Origin: Caenorhabditis elegans | Lineage: Eukaryota; Nematoda; Chromadorea; Rhabditida; Rhabditidae | Length of the DNA stretch: 64,000 bases | Reading direction: 5' to 3' | NCBI RefSeq assembly: GCF_000002985.6 | Contig: NC_003284.9 | Coordinates: 13,392,001 to 13,456,000, forward strand | Part shown: piece by piece, positions 10,070-23,193 of the stretch | Numbering within the stretch: the first letter of the stretch is position 1 | Layout of the letters: each line of letters opens with the position of its first letter | Made by a program: the position numbers and the translations under genes | Notes under the pieces: generated by a model | The model's database searches: none | Told to the model about the DNA's origin: nothing | The model's input: the letters and a program-made list of their open reading frames with translations, nothing else

Positions 10070-13000
10070 ATGTCATATTCAGAATATAAAATGGCGGAAC
10101 CTAAACCAGAAGGCACCAACCCGATTCGATGGCCAGAATATTCAGACTGTCAGTTTGAAGATTGTGCGGATTGTGGTCTGGTTATATTAGGTAAAGTAAT
10201 TTCAAACTTAAGAAAAATGGTTTTATTAGCATTATTTGAATAATAGTCTACATATTCTCGCAATGAACTGAACAAATTTAAAAATACTGAGGGTTTTTTT
10301 CAAGATTACTGTAGGAGTACAACAGGGTTTTTGAATTATTTTGTGGCGTAGATGTACGCGCAACTGTTGGCTTAAATAATCACTTATTAGTTTACAGAAA
10401 AGTAAATTAATTTTCAACTAAAAATTACAAACCTAAATTGAAAAATAATAATTTTCCAGGTTCTATGTTTACGTGCAATTTATGTGAAAATCATCATATC
10501 TGTGCATCATGCTATAATGATACAGTCGTTGAAGAAAGTATTCATTCGAAAAAGTCACAAGATCTTCCACCTGAACACCCTCACATGCACCATTCCTATC
10601 GCCTAGACATGTCTCCGTTTGGAAAACGTGAGTTTTTTTGTGTGATTCTCTGGAATTTTCTGGTAACTAATTGTTGTTCAGTTGCATTTCCGGTGCATGA
10701 CAATCCATGCGCAAGTTGTGGTTCGAAAGTTTTTCCGGGACTACGCTATGTGTGAGTGTGCTTTTCTTCGTTTTGCGGGTAGTTTATTGTGCAGCTTCAG
10801 ATGCCCAGAAATCTGCCCGGATTATGGCATTTGTGCGACATGTTTTATAAAGAAGAAGGGAACGGAAGAAATTGAGCTGTTCGAGGCAGTGCAAGCAAAT
10901 CCAAAATTAGAGAAAAAACATCAGATTGGAGCCGCAATTGTGACACAAAAGTATTATGGAATTGGTCTTGCTAGACTAGATTGGTTTCAAATTGATAAAG
11001 GGGATGAGGTAATTTACGTTATGTTTTTAACAGGCTTTTTTGCACATAAAGAATATGCTATTCAATTTTTTTTTTCGGGAACTTGACTTTGCGCAAAAGT
11101 TCATGTCAATAATTGTTGTTTGTTTGTTTTATCAGAAAAAAGTACTGGAGGGAATTTTGGTTTTAGTGACAAAGTTGAAAAAAACCAAGGAAAAATCATA
11201 ATTTAAAAAAAATCAGATTTATCAGCACTTTCAGTCAAACTCATAGAACATTTCTAACTTTCTGATAAGTTACAACATTTTAAAATATTTATAGCAACTT
11301 TGCGTGTCCTTACAATATTCGAATACGATAAAATGAGTTTAAAATTGGATAACAAACTTCATGGCTTCTTGATTGAGTTTCTAATTATGAGTAGAAAACT
11401 GTGCCATATTTTAACTGTAAATGAAACTTTTCCTTGTACAGTCAAACAGGCATTTTAGCACCAACAAAAGGCTGGAATGGACAAAGTAGAACTCAACACT
11501 CAAAAAAAAGGTTACGAGCGAAGCTCTGAACCTATTCAAAAATAATGTTAGGTCTAGTATATAGGGAAAAAAATAAAGTTCCCCCTCAAGACCACCCTCA
11601 TGTTTCCAGGAGCAAATGAAGAACCTTGGCAGAAAAATCGGCTTTGCTGTATATCAATACCCTACAAATCTTCCACAAGAGGAACGCAACAGTCTCATGC
11701 CTGACCAGCTTCAAGAATTGATGAAAACGATGGAGCTTGAAGCAAAAGAAGCAAATAATAACAGCAAGAGCAAAAAGAAAATTGATTTGAAATTTGTACC
11801 CGAGTTTGGATATACGGAAGAGGTTGTTGCTTCTGAAGTTTTATTAATTTTAATTTGAAAATTTTTAGCAAGAAGATCATATAATCAAGCTACGAGATGA
11901 GTTGTTCGATATCAATAGACGGCAGAAAAAACAAAAAGAGGGAGAATCCAACATTGTGGAAACCAAATTTGTGTTTGTTAGCTTCTTCGCTGACGGATCG
12001 CATTCCAACATAGTGCGCTTATATAGATGTAAACTGTTTCAATACGAAATTTTTTTCAGCTTCCACTGATTTGCCTCCGAATCAGCGACACCAAGATAAT
12101 GTACGTTGAATCTACTGGAAGGGCTTACGATGATTGGGAAGATTTTCTGAACAAAAACAAACTGCCAGAATGTAACATTTTGTATCCCGATGGTGGACTT
12201 TATGAGGTTCAAAAAAAAATTAAATTAAAAGAAAATCATTTTGTTTTCAGTTGGAACCCGGAGGTATACTTAACTTGCGCTATGACATTTCTAGGAGAAG
12301 TAAGCTTCCAAGTAAAATTGCAAAGGTAATTTTTGAGTCAATCTCAGTGTTCTATCTACAAAATAAAATTTTCAGATTAGCGACCGGAGTGCAATGGGTA
12401 TTGGAGTTGCTGCCACAATTGGCTCAGTAATCGGCCTATTCACTCCTCTTGCTCCAGTCGCTGCAACAACTCTTCTCTACACTGCAATTGGAACTGGAGT
12501 TTACTCAATGGCTAGATCCGGCTATCACATTGTTGATCGTGTTATTCATAACGAGAATGTGAACCCCCTTCGGAGTCGAGAGAACTTTGTAGATTGGCTC
12601 GCGGTGGCAGCGTCGCTTGCCTCCTTTGGTGCAATTGGTGGATCTGCGGTTCGTTTTTTTTAAATGATTTTCAAACTAGCGTAGTACAACTTTTTTTCAG
12701 TACCTCACAGTAATGACTACACAAGGACTTGAAGTCAGTCAAGCCATTGAATATACAGTAAATGCAGCAATTTTCGCAAATTTCGCTGTATCTGGAATTG
12801 CCTTGACTGCATCTGGATACAACATTTTTGAGAAGGTATGCCTTTTGCAATTATTCCAAAACATTTCCGAGCTTTTAGGTAGCAAATGGAGAGCGTCCAA
12901 CCCCGTTGGAACTCTTCCAATTCTCCACCAGTTTACTATTCTTCACAAACGCAGCAGTTAACTTGCAAACTGCTGAAAAGCTAATTCAACAAGTAAGTTT

Positions 13001-14291
13001 GAATTTTTTATACAGAAAAAGTTCATACGATTTTTCAGACAACTCAAGAAAAAATCAACGATTATCGAGATACCCTGAAGACTGCTGAAGATAAACAACA
13101 ATTTGATCAAAAAATCAATGAAAACATGAAAAATACTGAAGGTCAACAAGGAAGTAAGCTTGGTTTTCCTGTTAAATCATTGGATTTTTGATTCTATCTT
13201 AACATATATTCAGATTCAAAGATGAAGGCAAATTTGGAGACCATTAAAGACATTCACAAGGCTATGCTTGCTGATAAACATGTTGAAGCTCACATTCGTA
13301 AGTTGAAATTCAAAAAAAAAAGTTCCATAAAATTTGACAAAACAATCAGATGAACACGACGTTCCAAAAAAATCAAAACCAATGCCATCTTCAAGTGTTC
13401 CAAAAATGCAAGCAAAGCAGCTGACAGTTTCCGATAAGAAGATTGTAGAGGAACACTTGCAAGCACTGGATGCCCGAGGTCAATCCAAGTTGCCGGCTAG
13501 CAAACAAAAAATTACAACGTACTTGAATGTTGGATGGGATGATATTGCCGCGAAGGTTAAAGCGATTTTGTCCGGAGGCGCCGGTGGGGCTCTGTGAGTG
13601 TTTCGTATTTTTTACAAAACTATTATATATGCCTAACTTGTTGCTCGGAAGTTACGCAATCATTCGAATAAAACTGTTGAAAACAAATTCTGCAGGATTA
13701 CCATTTACTAAAACATTCGGTAACATATTTTCATTATGCACATGCGTTGTTTGTAGATGTTGCGCCTATTTCTTACAGTTTTCGAAAACTTTCTGCTGAT
13801 ATCTTGGAATTGCTAATGCATCTCAGATATAAGATTATTTACTAAAGTAACATCAATTCATAATATTTACACTTTCAGCACCGAAAGGCTCATCGATGGC
13901 AAAACCAAAAAAGTGATCACGATGGATAATGGTGATGAAGGATTTATGGGTGCAAAGGTGGAGTCGATACCAAATGGAGTAGCAATACGAAAAGGTGTCA
14001 TTGATAGAATTGAAATCACATTAAACGATGCAGGTGAACCTATTCCCCATTTTGTGGAAGGAAGTATCCGAACTGGAACAGAACAAGGAGTGGGTTATCG
14101 CTTGAAAATTTAGCAAAGAAAAAGTTTAAAACTTTCAGGTTGTGAGAATTCGTCTCGAAAATCGCGGAATCTTGGGAAATATACGTGCAAAACCAAAAGT
14201 ACGAATGTACAAAGACAATTCGTCAACGGGAGTCGAAATTGATGATCATGAACTATCGGAAAATTATTTTATGTGTTACGATTGGTCATAA
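10070..14291 (+). CDS. Two ZZ-like zinc fingers plus DUF4781-like domain protein
   Basis: At least fifteen exons read in frame from ATG 10070 to TAA 14291, giving roughly 700 aa. The N-terminus has two Cys-rich modules: CADCG...CNLC...CASC followed by HPHMHHS, which is the full ZZ-type pattern, and CASCG...CPEICPDYGICATC. The middle has a basic linker (SKSKKKID). Then come hydrophobic Gly/Ala-rich segments (GVAATIGSVIGLFTPLAP and the region near 12600-12830), a charged helical stretch and a C-terminal beta-rich part. The hydrophobic core plus NPLRSRENFVDWLA resembles the nematode/insect DUF4781 family, recalled rather than searched; its function is unknown. ZZ fingers usually bind protein N-termini or histone tails. 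One intron (12013-12059, 47 nt) needs the weak donor GTGCGC to keep frame. Confidence 0.8.
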
Positions 14292-14767
14292 TATGTGATT
14301 TTGGTGCCTGTAGCTCTTTTAAAAATGCGTGTCCTACTAGCTAAATCAATTCGAATAACTGTGGTAATTTTTTTCAGTTAAAAAAATCTGCTGTAATAAA
14401 CTTGTTCACAAAACATTCCATAGCCGAGAGATTTACATAAATTTTTTGGCAACTTGTATCATTGTCAAAAAAGCGTATTTCATAAAATCACACAGTGTTC
14501 GGTGTACGTCTAGATACTGAATTAAAATTCCTGGTCTCTAAAAAAATTCCATGCTTGTATAAACTGTAAGCGGAATCACTTATTTTCACCGACGTTTGCC
14601 AAAAGTTTCCAATAGCCGCGCAGCTCTGGTTTTTAGACTATCACAAAAAAATCTGTTAACATTAACAATATGTAGAATCAATAACAATTTTGTTTTAAAA
14701 AATCACCACAATAAATTTATATTACAAGTAATGGTCGAGTATAATAAACGGTTTAATTTCACGAAAT

Positions 14768-17618
14768 TTAAATTCTCGGCTTCAAGTACAACGTAACAGC
14801 TTCTGGCGATGTAGTTGTGCAACCAAGAATGTTCAACTCTTTCTGAATTTGAGAACTCTTAAATATAAAAAAAAAACGAAGTGTTAACCGTACCTCAGTT
14901 TCTACTCCTGCGACTAAATCATATCTTCGAAGCAAATGAGCCAATGCAGTCTTTGCTTCGGAAAGTCCTAAACGCATTCCAACACATTGACGGGGTCCTG
15001 CTCCAAACGGTATCCAAGACATGGTATGTCGGGATGAAGGCTCGAGCCATCTGAATTTTTTTGTTTTTTGAAAATAATTAAAATATTTTAGCAGGTTACC
15101 TTTCTGGAACAAAATCATCCGCGTTTTCACCCCAGATTTCCTTGCTTCTATGAAGTGACATAACATCTGCTTCAATTTTCACACCCTTATCAATGTAAAT
15201 ATCACCAAGTGTGGTAGGCTTCACGCATTCCCGGGAGCAGGCGCTGAAAGTTCAAAACTATTTGGTTTCCATCTTTTAAAAAAAAAAAATTCCGTGTTTT
15301 GTATAGTTTTACTTTATTAACTTTATGATCAAATATTTTTATAAAACTTAATTCAATAAAACCAATTAAAAATGCATTATCAGAAATGCATATTAAGATG
15401 GGAAGTGAGATTTTTCTATTGGCTGATTTCCATGTAATGGCTCAATCAAGATCAATCAAGGACAAAATCAATTTAAATTTCAAAGCGGAATAGCACCGGT
15501 GGAGATTTTGTCTAAGTACACGTTTTTTTTAATGAAGTTGCCTTTTTTAGTAGACCTCTTTGAAAAAGTTATATTTTGTATTGTCAATCAAAGTTCTTGT
15601 GAGTTTCCAAATTTATCTTTTTTTTTTGAAAAATTAAAAAAAGAAATCAGCATATTTGAACCCATAAACTATGAACAAAAAAACTCTTCTCTACATCTAA
15701 CAGTTTTTCTTGTAGTTCCCACTTATTCAACTCGATAGAAAACTCACAACCAAGCGACTGGATACAATCTTAATGATTCTCTTACAACTGCATCTAAATA
15801 CTTCAACTTTGTCATATCATCATAGGATACATTTTCAGATCCCACAACGGTATCAACTTCTTCTTGAGCCAATTTCATCTTCTCCGGGTGTTTTGCCAAT
15901 AAATAAGATGCGTAAGCCAATGAGTTTGCAGTCGTATCAAAACCAGCAAGTAGAAACACGAAACACGCTCCAATAACATCTTCAGCTGTGACCTTTTTCT
16001 CTACAGTACTACCAAATTCAATATCTTCAACTTGTTCACTATAATAGTTAAGGAACATATCGATGAAGTCGTTTTCCGCGTTTTCAAATCCAAGTTTTGC
16101 ATTTTCCTCCTGAAATTTATTTAATTTATTCCTTAAAAAAATAAAAAGATGACTCACTCTTTCTTGAATTCTACTTTCGACAGTTTTTTTGCAAATAAGC
16201 AACAATTTTTCAATATCTCCACCCTGGACAGCTGCGTGATTGTAGAACATTCGTTTTACCAAGTGTTCAAATTGAGGAAACAAGACTGTAAAATACCATG
16301 GCAGAACTCGGTGTGTCCTCATGAAAATCTATAACAATTATAACTTCGAATACTTTTAATTTTGGAAAAAGACTTACCGATTTAACGATTTCAACTCCAG
16401 AATTATTGAAAAGTTCAGAATTTGGTTGCCCCATAGCAAGTCTTGAAATAACATCATACGTGAATTCTTGGAAATATCTGAAAACCGGAAAGATAAAAAT
16501 TAGAATTGATTCAATTTTCTTACGCGTGAATGTTGAATGGTTTTCCATCTTCGTGTTTTGCCATTAAGTCAACCATGTTGATAGCACTGTCTTCCATAAC
16601 ATCGTGAACCTAAAAAACAACAGGATGGTGATATTTCATCATAGAAGCTATTCTTGTAACTTGTCTAAAAATTCTAGTACGTGAAAATATACCTGCTTTA
16701 AAGCTTTCACCGAAAACCCTGGCGATGCCAAAGCTCTCAAGCGCTTCCATCGAGCTCCTCTTGAAGTGAACAAATTTATTCTTGGTTCGGACTTTGAGCA
16801 TTCCAAGTTTCCATGAATATGATTTGTGGATTTCCTTGCGTAGAAATTGTCGAACTTCTTAAGGAACAATTCTTGTAGCATATCCATGTCGGACACGACT
16901 AACACTGGAACAGCCCCCTCGTAGTAGCCAAAAACTTTTCCAAATTTCTAAAAAAAAAAGAAGATTAGGATTAGATACATGAAGACTTATACTAGCATTT
17001 CAATTATTTACAACACCTCTGCAAATTGATTTTCTGCAGATGTATTTTTAAAATCACCATGCGTTTTCATCTTCAGGGGAATTATTTCTTCACTAGAATT
17101 CCATTTTATACTCATCTTCTCAAACATGGTAGGTGTCTAGGTAGATGTTCAGAAGCTTTTTTTTAAATTCTACAAATACTAGTTGCAAACTGGTGCAGGA
17201 AAAAGTAGCAGATAAATATGAACACGCATTTTCCTAGTTCAATGAAATTTGGATTTGGACAACAATCATCATTGAGACCCGTTTTGATTTAAAAACAACT
17301 TTTGGTGAAAAACAACGAACCTGTGTCCATTTATGAATAAGATATCCTCTTGGTTTGTTAACATCCGCTAGGTCATAATAATTTCCGATAAAAGGCAGAC
17401 CTTCCGGTCCACTTATTCCACGTCTTCTCCAGTATGTGTGTATCCATTTGAAGTAACTAAAACGAAAATTTCGTTTAGAATTTGTTATAAAAATTGTCTA
17501 TTCTATATAAAGTTATAGGAAACATTCGAACGAGTTTCTTTTTTCTAATTTTTTGAGATAAAAATTAATACCCAGCAATAGTAGCAAATAGCACCACCAG
17601 CACAATAATAGCTCCCAT
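14768..17618 (-). CDS. cyp-13B1: Cytochrome P450, CYP13-type, 515 aa
   Basis: Ten exons (17618-17572, 17456-17321, 16947-16693, 16609-16524, 16477-16378, 16328-16158, 16109-15748, 15243-15100, 15050-14894, 14857-14768) join in frame to 515 aa, full P450 length. The N-terminus is a hydrophobic ER anchor followed by basic residues and the Pro/Gly hinge ([13 protein letters not shown]). The I-helix shows AGFDTTANS, the K-helix ESLRLYP supplies the ExxR pair, then PERW. The heme loop is [15 protein letters not shown] with the axial Cys. This is the CYP3-like clan of nematodes, haem monooxygenases for xenobiotics or lipids on the ER. CYP13B is my recollection for an X-linked gene in this neighbourhood; the family is certain, the symbol less so. 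A truncated duplicate lies upstream. Confidence 0.85.
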
Positions 17619-17664
17619 CGCTACGACGTAGACTGAAGACAATAATTCTGTTAGGGTGATCCGT

Positions 17665-17672
17665 TATTTATA
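17665..17672 (-). promoter_or_regulatory. TATA box of the P450 gene
   Basis: TATAAATA on the minus strand, 47 nt from the start codon. The truncated copy upstream keeps the same motif at the same 47-nt spacing (19332-19339), which supports it as the functional core promoter. Confidence 0.65.
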
Positions 17673-17699
17673 CACCCGTCCCCTCAATAAAGGTCAGCG

Positions 17700-18237
17700 C
17701 CGCCTGTAATATTGTTATCGTCAAGATCAGCAAATTAAACAGGAGGCTACGCGTAAGAAACCAGAAAACGTTAATTGTGGTGGTTGTGTAGCCTAATTAT
17801 AGTTTTTCCTATCGGGAGGAATATGATAAATGATATTTTGTCCTTTTGCTCACTAAGTTTAATCAATGTTTCAAAACAGCAATGTTGTAGCATTATTTTA
17901 TGATTTCTGATCAAGTAAAAAGACTTGTTTTCAGTTTTAATTTGCCTCGTGGCTGTGAAATTGAATGTTTTTGCCGTTTTATTGCGCTGGAGGCGTTAAA
18001 AGGAATTTTTTGGGAATAACAATGTAAGTTATTAGGTCTCCAAATAAGTTCCGGGTCAAAAATCATAACTTTGTTCGCTGCGTATCGATTTTTATGAAAC
18101 TTTGGGAATTTATGTTATCAACCATGATCTTTCAATTGACAATAGTCACAAAATTTTTTGACCATAGGAAGTGTCCTAACTCGGAGCCAATTTTTTCAGA
18201 CATTTTTCTGATCTCGCTTCTTTTCAGCTTTGAATTG
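17700..18237. other. Intergenic stretch, nothing recognised
   Basis: AT-rich sequence between the P450 promoter and the inverted repeat, with no ORF or RNA signal. About 18055-18237 may belong to a larger mobile element, since the adjacent inverted repeat has no obvious outer boundary there. Confidence 0.4.
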
Positions 18238-18722
18238 AAGTTTGTGTGCAAATTTTGCTTTGTTCAAAATACATCATTAGAAAACGACAAAAGTTTGGAA
18301 AAAAATTCGTCCAAAAAATTTTTTTTTGGTTGATCGTCAAAAAATCTTCAAAAAAATTTTTGTCGAAAATTCTCGATTTTTCATACAAAAATGATGTAAC
18401 CAAGTGTAAATTATTTTTATACATACAAAATATATCAATTTAGTTCGATACACTAAAATGATAATAGAAAATATAATTTTTTCGGATAATTTTTGAGTTT
18501 TTTGAATATTTCTTAAGTTTCAAATTTCAAACTAGAGGGATTTGCAACATTTTTTGTATGTTACAACATTTTTGTATGAAAAATCTAGAATTTTCGACAA
18601 AAATTTTTTTGAAGCTTTGTTGACGATCAACCAAAAAGAATTTTTTGGACGGATTTTTTTCCAAACTTTTGTCGTTTTCTAATGATGTATTTTAAACAAA
18701 GCAAAATCCGCACAAATTTCAA
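18238..18722. mobile_element. Inverted-repeat element with about 160-bp arms
   Basis: The left arm (about 18238-18400) and the right arm (about 18563-18722) are reverse complements with scattered mismatches. Both contain ACATCATTAGAAAACGAC in the appropriate orientation and TTTTGTCGAAAATTCT further in, around a loop of about 160 bp. There is no coding capacity. The outer right boundary coincides with the place where the truncated P450 copy stops resembling its parent, so the insertion or an associated rearrangement probably removed the rest of that copy. Confidence 0.7.
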
Positions 18723-19285
18723 ATTTCTTGAGGAACAGTTCTTGTAGAATATCCAAATCGGATACAACTAGCACTGGAACAGCTCCTTCGTAGTAGCCAA
18801 AGACTTTCCCAAACGTCTGAAACCCAGGTGGTTAAATAGCAAATAAGATTTTAATGTTCCCTGAGGATTTCAAATGAAGACTACTGAATTTTAAAACAAA
18901 ATTATGAATCCACAAAAATAAACTTGAAAGCTTTACAAAAATATCGTTTTTGAGCGTTTTTTTTCAATGTTTCTTTAAATGTTTTTTATACATATACTCC
19001 ATTAAAAACACAAACCTGTGTCCATTTATGAATAAGATATCCTCTTGGCCTGTTAACATCCGCCAGCTCGTAATAATTTCCGATAAAAGGCAAACCTGCC
19101 GGTCCACTTATTCCACGTCTTTTCCAGTATGTGTGTATCCATTTGAAGTAACTGAAAAATTTTAAGTGGTTTAAGTTAAATTAAATACATGTATAGTCTA
19201 ACAATTTTTTCATTTATTTCCCAATTTCAGATATTTGCCTTGCAACAGTGACAAATAGCACAACCAGCACAATAACAGCTCCCAT
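18723..19285 (-). pseudogene. Truncated duplicate of the adjacent CYP13-type P450
   Basis: Exon 1 (start 19285, MGAVIVLVVLF), exon 2 (about 19151-19014) and the first 95 nt or so of exon 3 are close copies of the functional gene, including GISGPAGLPFIGN and the [15 protein letters not shown] segment. Homology stops at 18722, in the first third of exon 3, at the inverted repeat. Exons 4-10, including the heme-binding loop, are absent, so no P450 can be made. The exon 1 donor has GC where the parent has GT. The TATA box is retained at 19332-19339. A short transcript is possible. Confidence 0.85.
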
Positions 19286-19339
19286 TATTGAAAAGTAACT
19301 TTAAGTTCATACCTTTCTTAGAGTGACTCTCTATTTATA

Positions 19340-20627
19340 CTCTCCTTCCTAATAAAGGTCCACGCCTCATACAATAGGGTGATCGCCTAGATCAGCAAAT
19401 TAGTCAAATGGATAGAAAACTAGACTCTACGTCTATTCGTTTTGAAAACTGTAGTGATTTGTAGTTTAAATGTTGTCAATGCAGACATAGAGAAGTAGTG
19501 CGATCTTTCGGACTCTTGTTCAGTGATCTTTATAAATACTACACACCGGCAATAGTGTAGCATTTTTTTATGATTTCTGACGAAGAACGCTTAATATTTG
19601 TCAGATGTTTTTGAGTTGATGATTGTGGAATAGAAAGGTTTTGTCACAAAACGGTAATTTTTTATTCATATCTTCTCTTTCTATAAGTTTTGCGTTCCTT
19701 TCAGATTTGCACACAAAACGACTAATCGAAAACACATGGCAGTTTCCCACTCATTACTCGCAAGAGACACAGCGAAAATGTTGCACAATTTCAGAAAAAC
19801 ATTTTTTTCGATGTTCTTCTAAAAAGTCACTATTTACGTAATGGTCTATTTACATGTATTCAACCATGTTTTCAAATAATTCCAAAGTTGGTTGCGGGAC
19901 GTTCCATCCCTTTTACCATTTTATTGAAATGGCTTGATAAAAACAGTAATTAAAAAATATATACAGGCATATTTCGAGTGTTTGCCTACTGCTTTTTTTT
20001 TAAATGTCGGTTTTAAGTTTATTAAATTTTACAAAAAAACTGGAGCAAAGCGATACTGTTAATCAGAAAAAAAGCCCAAATGGTTAGTTGATAGAAATTT
20101 ATTTTTTAACGTCATTCCATAAAATAAACAAAAAAAACAACTTACGGCTAGAATTTTTTTGAAGCACACTGTACATTCATTTCAAAATGTTCTATTAAAT
20201 GTTTTGCGGACTAAAACTTTATTTTCAGAAAAAACATGTCGACGGTTTTTATCTGTTTTCAGAACAGAAGGATTATCAGAATGGGATTCTATAAAGTGTT
20301 GGTAACTTACAGATTACTGACTAGTTACGTTTTTTTATGATGTACATTGTTCAGCAGCTTCTTGTGTTCAATTTGTTTTTGTTTTTATGTTGAATGTAGT
20401 TTTCGCCATAAACTACACGGTTTTAATGCAAAATTTATGTTTAAAAAATGTGCATCGCCGTTTTTAAAATAACTGTATCAATTGGAGCACATGTCACTTT
20501 TAGATAATTATTGAGCACAGTTGTGTTATCAGTTCATTAGTGGTACATGGTGAATTATTCACATAAAAAGGAGAAACATCATTGTAACTTCAAGCTGAAA
20601 TCGTGGTAATTTCTTCTGCTGAAAACT
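19340..20627. other. Intergenic stretch ahead of the first CHK kinase-like gene
   Basis: No supported gene. The sequence is AT-rich with several T-runs. The promoter of the gene starting at 20628 must lie in the last few hundred bases; no clear TATA box was picked out. Confidence 0.45.
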
Positions 20628-22542
20628 ATGTCCAATCTTATAATTGACAACTATCCGCTAACAAAAGAATGGCTTGCTGATCTGGTGAAAAAGAAAATTG
20701 GTGTTAAGCCAAAAGTTGGATCGGTATGTTTGCTGTTTTTCAAGTCACTTAGAATTTTTTTTTCATAATTGTTATTCAGTGCGGAATTTTGGACAATGCA
20801 GATTTGGGATTCATGTCAATGATTCGTAAAGTACAGCTGCATTTTGATGCTGAACAAGAGCTAAAACACCCAAACCTGCCGAAAAATGTAGTGATAAAGG
20901 TGAGAGCTAATATTAAAAGCTTGCAAGATAATTTAAAATTAATATAGAAATAGTCAGCTTTTTAGTTTTTTTTTAAATTTATATTGTGTTTCTAATGATT
21001 TATGCTGTGCTCTATAATGTTTTTTATGTAATTTAAAAAAATTAAAACTTGAACTATTTCTGCATTTTTGACTTTAAAAAATAATTTCTAAACCTAAAAA
21101 TAAAAATAGTTCAGTTTAAAAATAGTAGCCAGACGTCGCTAATTTTAGATTGCGAGTTGTGCAAAGCTGGGTGAAGGTGTTGGTAGTGTGGGTGTAGATG
21201 TTAACAAAGGCAACGCGGCTGCAATCATGGAACTGTTCATGCACAACACAGAATGCAATTACTATAATGTTTTCAGAAAATGTAAATGCGTTCTGGTTTC
21301 GAAAGTATTTACATCAAAATTTTCAGACACTGATCTACCAATGAAAGTTCCCGTAATCTACTGTGCAGCAAAAGCCGGTGACGCAGAAGCTCCTGTACCA
21401 GTTATTGTAATGGAAATGTTTGAGGACTGTACTGTTCATGATCTTATAGACGGTTTTGATAAAGATCAGGTAAACCTGAGGGCATAATTTGTTTTATCAT
21501 TTATGTTCTTATAGCTTTTTAAAATTGTTGATGAAATTGTTAACCTACACATTTTCTCCTTGACAACTGAAGAATGGAGGAGCGTTCTTCCTGATTCTGC
21601 GGTAAGTTGAACTTATTGAAAAAGTTTTTTTAGAACTTTTTTATTTAGATGCGTGATACCGTTGATCTTTTCGAGGCGATGGTCAAAACCATTGCAGAGA
21701 ACATGGCAAAATCGCCTGGCTTAGAAATCATTTCAAAATACATTGAGAAAACTTTTGACAAGGATCCAAGTTTTATGACAAAATTCAGTGATGAATATTT
21801 GGAAGGAAGTACGACAATATATTTTTTTTAAAATTTTTTAATTTTTTTCAGAAAGAAAATCCGTCCTGACTCACGGAGATCTATGGTCTCCCCAAATTTT
21901 GTGGGATAAGGATGACAATATTGCGGGAATTATTGACTGGCAAGTTGGTCATCAGGGAAGTCCCATGGAAGATCTCCATAGAATTTTGTCGACTGGTACC
22001 AGTGTAGAAAATAGGAACAAGTTGACTAAACCACTGTTGGATCATTATTTTGAAAAATTGAGCGCTGGGTTGGAAGAGAAGGGTGTGAAAATGCCATGGA
22101 CCAGGGAAGAAGTTGATGTAAGTATGTACTTGAGCTGACTAAACTGGATCAGTCGATTTTTAATTTTTATTTTTTGGGCAGTAAGTTATTTTTTTGTTGT
22201 AAGACATGGATAAGTATGGAAAATTTAATTAAAAAGAAAAATTCTTCGCGGTTTCCAGTTTGATCAAAATTTGTGATTGACAAAATATGTTACACAATTT
22301 ATAATTTTTCCAGGAAGAGTACAACCACTGTTTCAGTTATGGTGCATCGATAACTATATTTTCAAATGGAATCTGGTCTAGCTCTCCAATTCTTCAGGTT
22401 TTTTTTTTGAAAATTCATCATTAACCATCAATATAAAACAATTCAGACCGATGGAAAACCTGACCCAGCACGTATTAGTGAATCATTTGCGAGATGCCAA
22501 TCTTATGTTGAGGAAGCTGTTCAAGTACTTGGTGTGGAATAA
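20628..22542 (+). CDS. CHK kinase-like (EcKinase/DUF1679) protein, 394 aa, copy 1
   Basis: Nine exons (20628-20723, 20780-20899, 21149-21281, 21327-21469, 21515-21601, 21649-21808, 21852-22117, 22314-22397, 22447-22542) join in frame to 394 aa. The kinase-fold catalytic loop is visible as LTHGDLW with the metal-binding IIDWQ about 20 residues later. An N-lobe lysine is plausible in VVIKIAS, and VIVMEMFED forms the hinge-like strand. The family includes choline/ethanolamine-kinase-like enzymes. In insects and nematodes members are large and often induced by xenobiotics, and phosphorylation of ecdysteroids or detoxification products is proposed. The substrate is not determinable here. I associate it with C29F7.1. 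Its tandem paralogue starts at 24084. Confidence 0.9.
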
Positions 22543-23119
22543 TACATGTACATTGATAATTACTGAAGTATTCACCTTATTTGGAAATTATATATATGAA
22601 AAACTTTTTACCTTTTTAAAATATCAGACTACATACAAGTATATGTTTCCAAAAATAGTAGAAATTTCGCTGAATTAATTACATAAGTTAATGTTTCAGT
22701 TCAGTTCACCACATTTTGATCAAACGTGTCGTCGGTACACATGATGTCATCACTTAATCACAAACTCCAAATGTGGTGAGAAGGACAAGTACTTTATGAT
22801 TCTAATTTGACATGGCAGTGCGAAAAAATATTTATTGAAAACAACAAGATCGACTAAAATGTCTGAAACAATTTACAGATTGTTCATAAAAAAATCTCTA
22901 TCAACTATGTATACTGTTATATCAACAGTAATTTCAATTACCGTTTGTTCAATTTAACCTACAAACTGTGATGTCAGAAACCAGAATTTCTAGATGAAAA
23001 AAAAACATATCAATGAATTTTACAGTTTTTCACGTTGGCTGGGAACTGGCCTGGAACATTCGGATGACACTGAATTTTGGTGCACTGTGTTATTTTTTTT
23101 AATAATTATTCAAAAAATT
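22543..23119. other. Intergenic stretch
   Basis: 3' flank of the first CHK kinase-like gene. No ORF, RNA or repeat is supported. Confidence 0.4.
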
Positions 23120-23193
23120 TGCCGCCAGCAGGGGTCGAACCTGCGACCTTGGGCTTATTAGACCCACGCTCTAACCGACTGAGCTATGGCGGC
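23120..23193 (-). tRNA. tRNA-Ile (anticodon AAT)
   Basis: A 74-nt cloverleaf on the minus strand: acceptor GCCGCCA/TGGCGGC, D-arm GCTC/GAGC, anticodon loop CTAATAA with anticodon AAT (read as IAU), T-loop GGTTCGACCCC and discriminator A. A second copy of the same sequence lies at 43966-44039 on the other strand. Confidence 0.95.
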
